A stretch of DNA of 32,880 bases from Bacteroidota bacterium (GTDB lineage: Bacteria; Bacteroidota; Bacteroidia; JAIBAJ01). The DNA lies in assembly GCA_947475205.1 (NCBI GenBank), contig CANJNG010000035.1, positions 1 to 32,880 of the forward strand, given 5' to 3'. The notes below the pieces were generated by a model. The model did not search any database. It was not told the origin of the DNA and saw nothing but the letters and a program-made list of their open reading frames with translations. Each line of letters starts with the position of its first letter. Within the stretch, counting starts at the first letter, position 1. Made by a program: the position numbers and the translations under genes. This document shows, one piece after another, positions 25,600 through 32,696 of the stretch.

Positions 25600-26154
25600 C
25601 TATTCTACCCTCACAGGAAACACCACTTCTACATCCGTTTCACCTGTGGCTTGATTGCCGTCTTTAATTCCAGGTTGGTGTTTCAGTACTACAGTTGCCG
25701 TTCCATTAGCAATTGCACCAGTTTCCCATTTGGATTGAATGCCGATGGGCTTTGAGTTAGCATCCAAATCCTGATAGGAAGTAGTGATGTTTAACCCACT
25801 ACTTATATTGAAAAAGAACTGATGGTCTATGCCTTCTTCCAGCACTTCGTTTGAGGTGGAATCGGTGGGAGTTTTGCTTTCATCCAGCAATACTAATTTC
25901 ATAGTGTATGTTTTATTTGAATTGAGCTTTATAGTGTCGAATTGGGTTGGGGCATTGCCTCCCGCTCCATCAATATCACGAAAAACAAATGTTAGTATAT
26001 TGCCTACATTGGATGAATCGGTAAAGCTAAGCTTAACCGTTGTGATGAGTTCTGTTTCGTTGGGCAGCACAACTTCTTTGGGTTTGCAGGCTTGAATGAG
26101 AATTATTAGAATGAGTAGTGAGTAGTGGGTAATGAGACGTAAGAATTGCGACAT
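25600..26154 (-). CDS. Predicted lipoprotein partner of the TonB receptor
   Basis: This 184-residue protein has a lipoprotein signal ending LILIILIQAC. The mature region is beta-rich: ELITTVKLSFTDSS, FRDIDGAGGNAPTQFDTIKL, YTMKLVLLDESKTPTDSTSNEVLEEGIDHQFFF, VVLKHQPGIKDGNQATGETDVEVVFPV. The HQFFF and LKHQPG histidines and acidic clusters could be ligand contacts. The gene follows the TonB receptor by about 60 bases, a common pairing in Bacteroidota. The coding DNA of the leader (26100-26154) is made of a CTCATTAC/CACTACTCA word repeat, and the gap upstream contains an AACTCATAAC word repeat. Ligand not known; a metal is one possibility. Confidence 0.75.
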   Translation of the reverse strand: MSQFLRLITHYSLLILIILIQACKPKEVVLPNETELITTVKLSFTDSSNVGNILTFVFRDIDGAGGNAPTQFDTIKLNSNKTYTMKLVLLDESKTPTDSTSNEVLEEGIDHQFFFNISSGLNITTSYQDLDANSKPIGIQSKWETGAIANGTATVVLKHQPGIKDGNQATGETDVEVVFPVRVE

Positions 26155-26215
26155 TGAATTTTAGTTATGAGTTATAATTTATAAGTTATGAGTTGGCTAT
26201 GGCAGGATGGAATTA

Positions 26216-28540
26216 TCAATTATTAAATACAAATTGAACTCTCAGAAGTACATTTATTCCTGCGGCATCGGCATAGTACCGAAATCTATCCATGTAGTCG
26301 CGATAGCGGGTATTGAGGATATTTTGCACTGAAATGCCCAGATTCAGGGTGTTGTGCTTTAGTTTGATGCTTCCACCTAAATCAGCATTGAGCAAATAAT
26401 AAGCAGGCGGCGGCGGGGCATAATCTATTAGTGAGAGGGCAAGGCTTTGGCGGGAAACATATAATCCGGTTATCTTAAAATAATTGTCGGAAAGCACTTT
26501 CCAATTGCCGGGCTTTATTTCTACTCCGCCTTCATATCGATTGGCCGGAATCATGGGGAAGAAACCTGCTGTGTTGCGGTTTTCGGCACGAAGTAGGGAT
26601 GCTTTTCCTAATAGATACAATGGCTTTAGCACTTTAAGGCGGGCATCGGCATCTATTCCCATAAACAAAGCATTTGCCTGACGATAATCAAAAGTGGGGA
26701 AGGCTCCGCTAATGGTAAGGGTTGCGGGTAAAACAGGTTGAAGATAGATATAGTTATTGATGAAATTTGTGTAGGCCGATAGATTTACTCGGAGTAATTC
26801 TTTCACTTTCAAATCAATTTCGGCAGTGAGGTTGTAGGCACTTTCGAGTTTCAGATTTTTATTGCCAACCTCCACCGATGCTGCTCCGTGATGGAGTCCG
26901 TTGGCAAAAAGTTCGTTTACGGCAGGGGCTCGCCAAGCTTTCCCAAAATTGATTCGGGTAGTGACGGAATGGCTGATTTCGTAACTCCCACCTACATCAA
27001 AGACCATATTTTTCCATGATAAGGTCTCCGACGGAAAAGTGTTCCCATTTTTTACATTGGCTAGCAGATATTTGTAATCGCCCCTGATTCCGGCTTCGAG
27101 TTCCCACTTATTCTTTTTATATTTTTGGATAAAGAATAGCCCGGCATTGTGGCTTATAAAATTGGGGATGAAATACCGCCCTTCGGTGTAGTTATTCTGA
27201 AACATCCAGGAAGCACCCACGGACGAAGTAAAGTTTCTGTAATTATTGCTTTCCCAAATCAATTCATTGTTTAGGGTGAAAATATGGAAATCAAACTCGG
27301 GTTTGTTAAGGGCGGCTAAGCTATCGTTGAGCGGTTTGTGTTTGTCCCATTCGCGACGGTGGTTGTTTTGAAACGAAAAGGTATAGCTCAGTTTGCCGCT
27401 TGTTCCTGTGAGCAGGTAGGCCGATAGCTTCGCGGTGTTGTGCTGCACTTTTTGATACGGACGGTCAATGGTGTAACTGAAGCCCGAAGTGTCGTTGGGG
27501 GTTTGGCGGGCAATAGCATTTTCTAAATCGGTGAGGTTGCCAATATGGGATCCCGCGAAGATGCCAATCTTGGAATTGAATTGGGAATAGAAAACATCTA
27601 TACCCCAGGTATCTTTATGATAAGCCAAAGCTGCCGAAAAGTTCACCTCGGTGTTGCCAGTGTTTTTTAACCAGTAATTGGGCGTTCGGGTGTTTCCATT
27701 CCGCTTGGCAGTGGCCTGAACTCGCCAACTCAAAGCAGAAACTTTCTTGAAATTTCCTTCTAAAATTCCCGACACTGTTCCTCCTTGGCTGTTGGTATTA
27801 CCCGTAAGCAGTATTTCACCACTAATTTTCTGGTTGTTGGGCATTGCTGCCGGATTTACTAAGACCACTCCGGCAATAGCATCGCTGCCATATCTTACAC
27901 TTGCTGCACCTTTCACCAAAGAGATTTCCTTGGCCAGAAAAGGGTCGATTTCGGGGGCATGTTCGCTACCCCACTGCTGGCCTTCGAGCCTTACGCCATT
28001 ACTCATCATCAACACCCGGTTGCTATGCATTCCGTGAATTACGGGCTTGGATATACTCGGCCCGGTTTGCAAGGTGGTTACTCCTGTTATCTTTTTTAAG
28101 GCTTCGCCTAAGGTAAGGCCTCGTGTTTCAAACAAGTCGCGGTTTTGGAGAGTAGCCATTACTTTGGTTTTATCGATATCGTCTTTTTTTTCGCAGACGG
28201 TTATATGTTCTAAAACGTGTGCCTGATGTGGCAAATGGATAATTATTTGTTCCGATTCTATAAGTGTTAAGCTATCTTCGATTGGGTGACAACCAATGTG
28301 GGTGCATTCCACAATGTACGTTCCGGGACAAAGATTTTGAAAGGAGAACCCGCCCGATGAGTCGGCAACGGCGGAGTGCTTTGTTCCTTTTAAGGCAACG
28401 GAAGCGTAAGGTAGTGGCTCTTTTGTGTCGCGGTCGGTAATGGTTCCGCTGAGGGTTAGCTTGCAGTTTTGGGCATAACTGAAGTTAATTCCTATTATGA
28501 GAATTGATATTAGGATGAATATGTTTCGCAAATGCAACAA
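26216..28540 (-). CDS. TonB-dependent outer-membrane receptor
   Basis: This 774-residue protein has a signal peptide (RNIFILISILIIGINFSYAQ), a carboxypeptidase-regulatory-like domain (about 28-105: LSGTITDRDTKEPLPYASVALKGT), a plug domain (about 120-235: GLTLGEALKKITGV..., KPVIHGMHSNRVLMMSNGVRLEGQQWGSEHAPEID, KGAASVRYGSDAIAGVVLVN) and a beta-barrel ending in a C-terminal aromatic strand VLLRVQFVFNN. The His-containing loop GSEHAPEID and PHQAHVLEH recall zinc/copper-type receptors such as ZnuD, so metal uptake is a reasonable but unproven guess. The start is TTG (28540, or the TTG at 28534 giving LRNIF). Three repeats of GTTGCATTT-like sequence lie at the promoter. The lipoprotein at 25600-26154 follows. 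Confidence 0.9.
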   Translation of the reverse strand: MLHLRNIFILISILIIGINFSYAQNCKLTLSGTITDRDTKEPLPYASVALKGTKHSAVADSSGGFSFQNLCPGTYIVECTHIGCHPIEDSLTLIESEQIIIHLPHQAHVLEHITVCEKKDDIDKTKVMATLQNRDLFETRGLTLGEALKKITGVTTLQTGPSISKPVIHGMHSNRVLMMSNGVRLEGQQWGSEHAPEIDPFLAKEISLVKGAASVRYGSDAIAGVVLVNPAAMPNNQKISGEILLTGNTNSQGGTVSGILEGNFKKVSALSWRVQATAKRNGNTRTPNYWLKNTGNTEVNFSAALAYHKDTWGIDVFYSQFNSKIGIFAGSHIGNLTDLENAIARQTPNDTSGFSYTIDRPYQKVQHNTAKLSAYLLTGTSGKLSYTFSFQNNHRREWDKHKPLNDSLAALNKPEFDFHIFTLNNELIWESNNYRNFTSSVGASWMFQNNYTEGRYFIPNFISHNAGLFFIQKYKKNKWELEAGIRGDYKYLLANVKNGNTFPSETLSWKNMVFDVGGSYEISHSVTTRINFGKAWRAPAVNELFANGLHHGAASVEVGNKNLKLESAYNLTAEIDLKVKELLRVNLSAYTNFINNYIYLQPVLPATLTISGAFPTFDYRQANALFMGIDADARLKVLKPLYLLGKASLLRAENRNTAGFFPMIPANRYEGGVEIKPGNWKVLSDNYFKITGLYVSRQSLALSLIDYAPPPPAYYLLNADLGGSIKLKHNTLNLGISVQNILNTRYRDYMDRFRYYADAAGINVLLRVQFVFNN

Positions 28541-28576
28541 TGCTGCAAATGTAACTGCTTTTACTTAAATGCAACA
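28530..28576 (-). promoter_or_regulatory. Candidate operator/promoter of the TonB receptor
   Basis: On the minus strand, GTTGCATTT (28567-28575), GTTACATTT (28547-28555) and GTTGCATTT (28530-28538) are spaced 20 and 17 bases apart, about two helical turns. The middle copy overlaps TACATTTG (28546-28553), a TAnnTTTG -7 match. Repeated half-sites around a -7 box suggest repressor binding. The last copy falls in the first codons, so the start codon is uncertain. Confidence 0.35.
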
Positions 28577-28710
28577 TAATTGCGTTTAATTGTTGTTATT
28601 GATACTATACTGTTAGGCAGATTAAGCGGATTTTTGAAATGCATTATTGGTTTTTAATGCAAGATGGTGGCTATGGATACACAACGGAATCTTTACACCG
28701 AGCAGAGATT

Positions 28711-28940
28711 TTTTTCTTTTCTCACTTTTTGTCTTGGCAAAAAGTAAGCAAAAACCGTGGAAACTTCCAAGGCAATTTTCCCCAACGGCTAAGGCCGAAG
28801 GGGAAACCGCGGGCAGGAATCACCCAAACGCCCTTTGCCAACCCTTCGTGATTCCTGCCGCTATTGCTGGGAAGTTTCCGGGGCAAAGCCATTTGGTGGT
28901 TCTCTGGATTAAGTCGGAATATTTTATAAACAATTCATAA
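28711..28940. repeat. Structured palindromic repeat, copy 1, intact
   Basis: This element folds on paper into a three-way junction. P1 is GGAAACTTCC (28759-28768) with GGAAGTTTCC (28870-28879), extended by GCAAT/ATTGC. P2 is TTTCCCC/GGGGAAA (28777-28783, 28800-28806) with CGGC-TAAG-GCCG above an AA/AA internal loop. P3 is a perfect 12-bp stem at 28812-28823 and 28848-28859 with a 24-base loop. Bases 28731-28869 match 29192-29330 with about three differences, and similarity resumes beyond. Open frames across it are artefacts. Confidence 0.75.
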
Positions 28941-29072
28941 TCTAAATTAATTAATTTATGGTTGAAGTAAATTGCAGGCTGCTTGTAGGGAATTATAGTG
29001 AATTATGGATTAGTTCAGTTGTTGATAAAGACAATAAATCACTATTCCTGTTGAAATTTTGACTTCATTATT

Positions 29073-29452
29073 CTTTTCTCACTTTTTTTGGATATAGTGT
29101 TCTGTTTTTAATGGAATCCAAGAGGTTTTGGATTAATGTTTATTTTTTATTCGTATCCAAGAACCACTTTGTGGGGTGCTTCGCTGCGGTTGTCTTGGAA
29201 AAAAGTAAGCAAAAACCGTGGAAACTTCCAAGGCAATTTTCCCCAACGGCTAAGGCCGAAGGGGAAACCGCGGGCAGGAATCACCCAAACGCCCTTTGCC
29301 AGCCCTTCGTGATTCCCGCCGCTATTGCTGAAAAGTTTTTAGTTTTAGTGTTTTGTATATTAAGGAAACTAAGAGCTCCCTGTGGTCGGTTACGGGCAGA
29401 GCCATTTGGGAAGCCTCTAAATGTAGTCGGCATATTCTATAGAAAATCCATT
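29073..29452. repeat. Structured palindromic repeat, copy 2, interrupted
   Basis: This is the second copy of the element at 28711-28940, offset by 461 bases over the core (29192-29330). P2 is intact, P3 has one A-C mismatch, and the 3' arm of P1 has become AAAAGTTTTT, which still pairs partly through G-U. It carries two extra segments absent from copy 1, about 29090-29191 and 29340-29393, both with a TAGTGTTYTGT...AAGAG core. The element ends just before the 3' end of the 409-residue gene. Confidence 0.65.
29098..29191. repeat. Dispersed non-coding repeat, copy 2, nested in another repeat
   Basis: Bases 29113-29188 match 184-255 at the left end of the window (AAGAGGTTTTGGATTA and CCACTTTGTGGGGTGCTTCGCTGCG). 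The stretch interrupts the structured palindromic repeat: in the intact copy CTCACTTTTT is directly followed by GTCTTGG (28721-28737), whereas here CTCACTTTTTTT ends at 29089 and GTCTTGG resumes at 29192. Confidence 0.6.
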
Positions 29453-29464
29453 AGTCTCGTTAAG

Positions 29465-30694
29465 CTAGGAGATACGGATGCGAATGATACCAGGGTTTGG
29501 ACTGTTGTTAAACATTTTGAGATAGGGTTTGAAGCCAATGGAAGGGACAACAAAAGTGAATTCTTGTCCGTTTGCGATTTGGGTATCGCCGGTGCCTGAG
29601 TAGGGGCTGTTTTCGTTATCGGCGTTAAAAAGGTTAGGCAATGAGATGTCGGAACCGGTGGTTATATTTTTGGCATTGATGGTATTGCCAATTGCCCATT
29701 GGGGTGAATCGGGACCGAAGACGACAAGGGTTTCGTTCGGGCCGAATGGGATTATGATTTCGGCGTACTCGAGCTGGACATCATGAAGATCGAGGGATTG
29801 GCCGAGTTTGAGTTTGTTGTCTTTTAGAACTTTGATGACATAATTTTCTTTTTGGATGGTTATATCAAATACTCCTTTTCCGAGTTTTGCGTGATTGATT
29901 AAGCCATCGGCATCGGAGGTTTCGATAGGGTAGGGACCAACATGGGGATTTTTGCCCGGAAGTTTGTTTTCGATTGATGATGTGGCACCATAGACGGGAG
30001 TGGTTTTGAAGAGCAAACGGAAATGGATGCGGGTGGTGCCTTGGCCTGTGTGACTAATACGGCGAGATTGGTAATACAGGTCGTAAAAATCTTTGTTGGT
30101 TAAAATTAGGGTATCAACAAGAGTGTCGACAGAATTAGGCAGATAATCCATCATTATAAAATTGAGGGTATCTATGGCGATTTTGTTTTTTGCTTTTTTG
30201 AGTTGGATTTTTTCTTCGGGAGTTTCTTTATCGGAATTGAAAAGTGCAACCAAGTTTTGGGCATCGGTGATGTCAGTTGCGGTAATTCCTTTTGGGAGAA
30301 TGCCGGCTGCATGAACAAGAGCGAGGTCGGTTAATGCTTTGCACTTATTATAACAGGCTTCTTTGCTGAGGCTTCTTAGTTTAGTGAGTGTTACTTTGGC
30401 TTGATTGCGAAGGATTTCGTTGATGGGGGCATCGGATGCAAAGTTCACGATGGCTTTTGCACAGCGATAGGTGCTAAGAATCATTGTTTCTCGAATTGCT
30501 TTAACATTTATAGTTACCCCAGAGGAGGGGTCTCCGGCGAGAATCATGTTGGATTCGACGATGAGGATTTTGGCGTCGAGGCCAGCTAGTTTCAGGATCA
30601 TATCAGGGATGCCTGAGGTAGCTGATGTGTTATCGGTGAGGACTTGACGGGTGAGCCTTGCACAATCAAGACGTTTGATGTTGGAGGTTTTCAT
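29465..30694 (-). CDS. Hypothetical 409-aa protein, helical N-terminus and beta-rich C-terminus
   Basis: The product is not confidently recognised. ATG start, no signal peptide and no membrane segment. Residues 1-215 look like a helical bundle (MILKLAGLDAKILIVESNMILAG..., KAIRETMILSTYRCAKAIVNFA...) resembling, from memory, a poorly described Bacteroidota family. Residues about 218-300 contain TTRIHFRLLFKTTPVYGATSSI...GKGVFDITIQKENY, which looks like a carboxypeptidase-regulatory/CarbopepD-like beta-sandwich, and the C-terminal 100 residues are also beta-rich. The coding strand is A/C-rich, unlike most genes here, which it shares with the downstream-coordinate response-regulator-like gene. Upstream is a 42-bp minisatellite; downstream is a repeat island. 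Function unknown. Confidence 0.75.
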   Translation of the reverse strand: MKTSNIKRLDCARLTRQVLTDNTSATSGIPDMILKLAGLDAKILIVESNMILAGDPSSGVTINVKAIRETMILSTYRCAKAIVNFASDAPINEILRNQAKVTLTKLRSLSKEACYNKCKALTDLALVHAAGILPKGITATDITDAQNLVALFNSDKETPEEKIQLKKAKNKIAIDTLNFIMMDYLPNSVDTLVDTLILTNKDFYDLYYQSRRISHTGQGTTRIHFRLLFKTTPVYGATSSIENKLPGKNPHVGPYPIETSDADGLINHAKLGKGVFDITIQKENYVIKVLKDNKLKLGQSLDLHDVQLEYAEIIIPFGPNETLVVFGPDSPQWAIGNTINAKNITTGSDISLPNLFNADNENSPYSGTGDTQIANGQEFTFVVPSIGFKPYLKMFNNSPNPGIIRIRIS

Positions 30695-30718
30695 TGTTTG
30701 TTTGGTTTTTAGAAGTTA

Positions 30719-30760
30719 GATGTGAGATTTTGGATGTGAGATTTTGGATGTGAGACTTTG
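30719..30760. repeat. Tandem 14-bp repeat, three copies
   Basis: GATGTGAGATTTTG occurs at 30719-30732 and 30733-30746, with GATGTGAGACTTTG at 30747-30760. It lies 25 bases upstream of the 409-residue gene's ATG, inside its 5' region. Confidence 0.85.
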
Positions 30761-30831
30761 ATTTTGGTAATTTGAATTTAAACTTGTGACATTTAAGTTG
30801 AGCGTCCCGGTATGACTATGGGGTTTAACTG

Positions 30832-31230
30832 TTTGACTTTAGTGTTTGGCGGCTTTACCTTTGAGTTTGTTGGTTTGACTTTGGTATTTGTTGACGTTCC
30901 TTTCGTGTTTTTTGATTTGCCTAAGGTGTTTTTTGGTTTGACTTTCGTATTTGTTGATGTTCCCTTCGTGTTTTTTGATTTGACTTTCGTATTTGTTGAC
31001 GTTCCCTTCGTGTTTTTTGGTTTGACTTTCGTATTTGTTGACGTTCCCTTCGTGTTTTTTGGTTTGACTTTCGTATATGCTGATGTTCCCTTCGTGTTTT
31101 TTGGTTTGACTTTCGTATTTGTTGACGTTCCCTTCGTGTTTTTTGATTTGCCCTTTGTATTTGTTGGCGTTCCCTTCGTGTTTTTTGATTTGCCCTTCGT
31201 ATTTGTTGACGTTCCCTTCGTGTTTTTTGA
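30832..31230. repeat. 42-bp minisatellite, eight full units plus a half unit
   Basis: Full units start at 30874, 30937, 30979, 31021, 31063, 31105, 31147 and 31189; a 21-base half unit is at 30916-30936 and a degenerate unit at 30832-30873. Each unit has two related 21-base halves (TTTGACTTTCGTATTTGTTGA and CGTTCCCTTCGTGTTTTTTGG). Because 42 is a multiple of three, frames stay open on both strands. The plus strand (ATG at 30812, stop at 31268-31270) would give an implausibly Phe/Val-rich product. The minus strand is open over 30839-31270 with a hydrophilic KKHEGNVNKYESQT repeat but no standard start. It is treated as a non-coding tandem repeat. Confidence 0.9.
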
Positions 31231-31387
31231 CCTTAATTGGGTGGTTGTTAATTTTACTTTGGTTGGTTAATCAATTGATAGGGCAAAGGTATTTTGGTCT
31301 AAAAAATTGGAATATACTTTTAGGTATATATTTTGGTTGATTACCTAAAAGGACAAAAGGGAAAGAAAGGACAGGAAGGAGGGCAGA

Positions 31388-32068
31388 TTAATTTTGGAAG
31401 GACTTGGCTTGTTCTATAATAAGGTCGAGGTCGTCGATATCAAGTTTTTCTCGGATTGTTTTACGGTTGGTTTTTATGCAGGGTACTGAAAGGGATACGA
31501 GGTCAGCCGTTTGTTTTATGGTTTTGCCTTGGACGGTTAGTGCCCAAATCTGTAAGGTAGAAGGCTTGAATTCTTGAAGGAATTCTATGGTTTGATGTTG
31601 GGCTTGGGTGTAAGCCTTGTCCTCGATGGTGGATTGGGGTTGATGGCCATCTTTAATTGCCTTGAGGATGGTTGATAGGGATTGGAGGCCTCCGCTTTGA
31701 GGCATATAAGCAAGGATGCCAAATTTATGAGCCAATTGGGGAAAGATGAAATGGGAATAGGCTGAAATTGATATGATGGAAACGGCGGGAAGTTGGTCTT
31801 TGATTTTGATGGCAAGGTTTATTCCTGCATAATTGCCACTGAAGATATCGAAGATGAATAGGGATTGTGGGGCCTCGTGAAGCTTGGAAAGGGCTTGGGC
31901 TTTTGTGTAGGTGGTGACTACGTTTGGGATTTTAAATTCGTGGCGGAGCCAATTTTCCATTAAATCGCCCTGAATACGGTTTGGGGCTAGTATTATTATG
32001 TTTTCGATTTTTGCTTGACCGGCGGGGGGTTGGCCTGATGAAGCGGGGTTGTTTGAATTCCTTCCCAT
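31388..32068 (-). CDS. Degenerate response regulator, receiver-like plus LuxR-type HTH
   Basis: This 226-residue protein has a Pro/Asn-rich tail (1-19), a receiver-like fold (about 21-140: IIILAPNRIQGDLMENWL..., FIFDIFSGNYAGINLAIKIK, VSIISISAYSH, FGILAYMPQSGG) and a C-terminal LuxR/NarL-type helix-turn-helix (about 160-222: LQIWALTVQGKTIKQTADLVSLSVPCIKTNRKTIREKLDI). Asp74 could be the phosphorylation site, but the N-terminal acidic pair is missing (ILAPN) and the usual Lys near YMPQSG is Gln/Ser. It probably works without phosphorylation or by another signal. ATG start. Its 3' end faces the minisatellite and then the 409-residue gene. Confidence 0.8.
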   Translation of the reverse strand: MGRNSNNPASSGQPPAGQAKIENIIILAPNRIQGDLMENWLRHEFKIPNVVTTYTKAQALSKLHEAPQSLFIFDIFSGNYAGINLAIKIKDQLPAVSIISISAYSHFIFPQLAHKFGILAYMPQSGGLQSLSTILKAIKDGHQPQSTIEDKAYTQAQHQTIEFLQEFKPSTLQIWALTVQGKTIKQTADLVSLSVPCIKTNRKTIREKLDIDDLDLIIEQAKSFQN

Positions 32069-32160
32069 GGGTGTATAGTTTTGGTTTTACTATCACAAAC
32101 GCCGGGATGAAGTATTTATTGTGTGAGGGTGAAAATATTTTTTGGATGGGGTGTATTTGG

Positions 32161-32310
32161 ACATAGGGCTTCACCCTATGCTAAGATATTTCGCCCTTTC
32201 AGGGCTTAGATTTGTTTTTTTATGAATGGTTTCAGACATAGGGCTTCACCCTATGCTAAGATATTTCGCCCTTTCAGGGCTTGGATTTGTTTTTTTATGA
32301 ATGGGTTCAG
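32161..32310. repeat. Tandem pair of 75-bp palindromic repeat
   Basis: Copies 32161-32235 and 32236-32310 are identical except at two positions. Each has hairpins CATAGGG-CTTCA-CCCTATG and GCCCT-TTC-AGGGC, and the core ATATTTCGCCC...GGGCT also found at 383-402. The pair lies about 90 bases upstream of the response-regulator-like gene's ATG. Confidence 0.85.
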
Positions 32311-32429
32311 GCTTTTAGGATAAGGCTAATGCGTGATAGCAGGGGAAAGCAAATAGCAATGGGAACCGCGAATGACGCTGATTGGGCGAATGATAGCAAA
32401 TTGATGCCTAGCGGCATGGGAATTCAATG

Positions 32430-32443
32430 GCACATAAATGTGC
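32430..32443. repeat. Small perfect hairpin
   Basis: GCACAT-AA-ATGTGC. Bases 32311-32564 otherwise show no gene and no strong structure. Confidence 0.3.
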
Positions 32444-32564
32444 TACCGCAGGTACGCCCCTACATTTTTATTGGTGGAATATTAGTGTTGGGGGACTGAA
32501 CTGCGAAGCACTCTTGGTTATCAATACAAAACAAAATACAGAACCAAATACCACATAGAACAAA

Positions 32565-32589
32565 GACAAAGGTTAGCAAAACCTTTGTC
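32565..32589. repeat. 9-bp hairpin in the right-end island
   Basis: GACAAAGGT (32565-32573) pairs with ACCTTTGTC (32581-32589) around TAGCAAA. The next hairpin, AAGCCT/AGGCTT-type near 32639-32661, follows closely. There is no gene around it. Confidence 0.4.
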
Positions 32590-32667
32590 AGCTGAAAAAC
32601 GAATTTTGTTGTTTGGCGTTGTAAACGCTGTTCTCGGAAAGCCTCGTTACAAACAAGGCTTAGGGGA

Positions 32668-32696
32668 GGGCGGCCGCAAGGGCCGCCCCTACATTT
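32668..32696. repeat. GC-rich hairpin followed by T-run
   Basis: GGGCGGCC (32668-32675) pairs exactly with GGCCGCCC (32681-32688) around GCAAG and is followed by CTACATTTTTT. It has the shape of an intrinsic terminator on the plus strand, but no plus-strand gene precedes it. More likely it is a dispersed palindromic repeat; variants of CGCCCCTACATTTTT (32454-32468) and GTACGCCCCC (32729-32738) lie nearby. Bases 32700-32880 show nothing else. Confidence 0.5.

Noticed and set aside
28639-29599. Three plus-strand frames sharing a KSKQKPWKLPRQFSPTAKAEGE segment, as a repeated protein family
   Set aside because: The shared part is exactly the palindromic DNA repeat; RNA-type stems explain the conservation, and one frame runs into the 3' end of the minus-strand 409-residue gene.
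30812-31270. Plus-strand frame of 152 residues rich in FVFVDVPFVFF repeats as a real protein
   Set aside because: It is a by-product of the 42-bp tandem repeat, extremely hydrophobic, and the opposite strand is equally open.
32161-32310. Two-unit CRISPR or att-site pair
   Set aside because: The copies are directly adjacent with no spacer, and each unit is a palindromic hairpin; no integrase is present.
32668-32696. Intrinsic terminator of a plus-strand gene
   Set aside because: No plus-strand gene precedes it within reach; it is better explained as a dispersed hairpin repeat.
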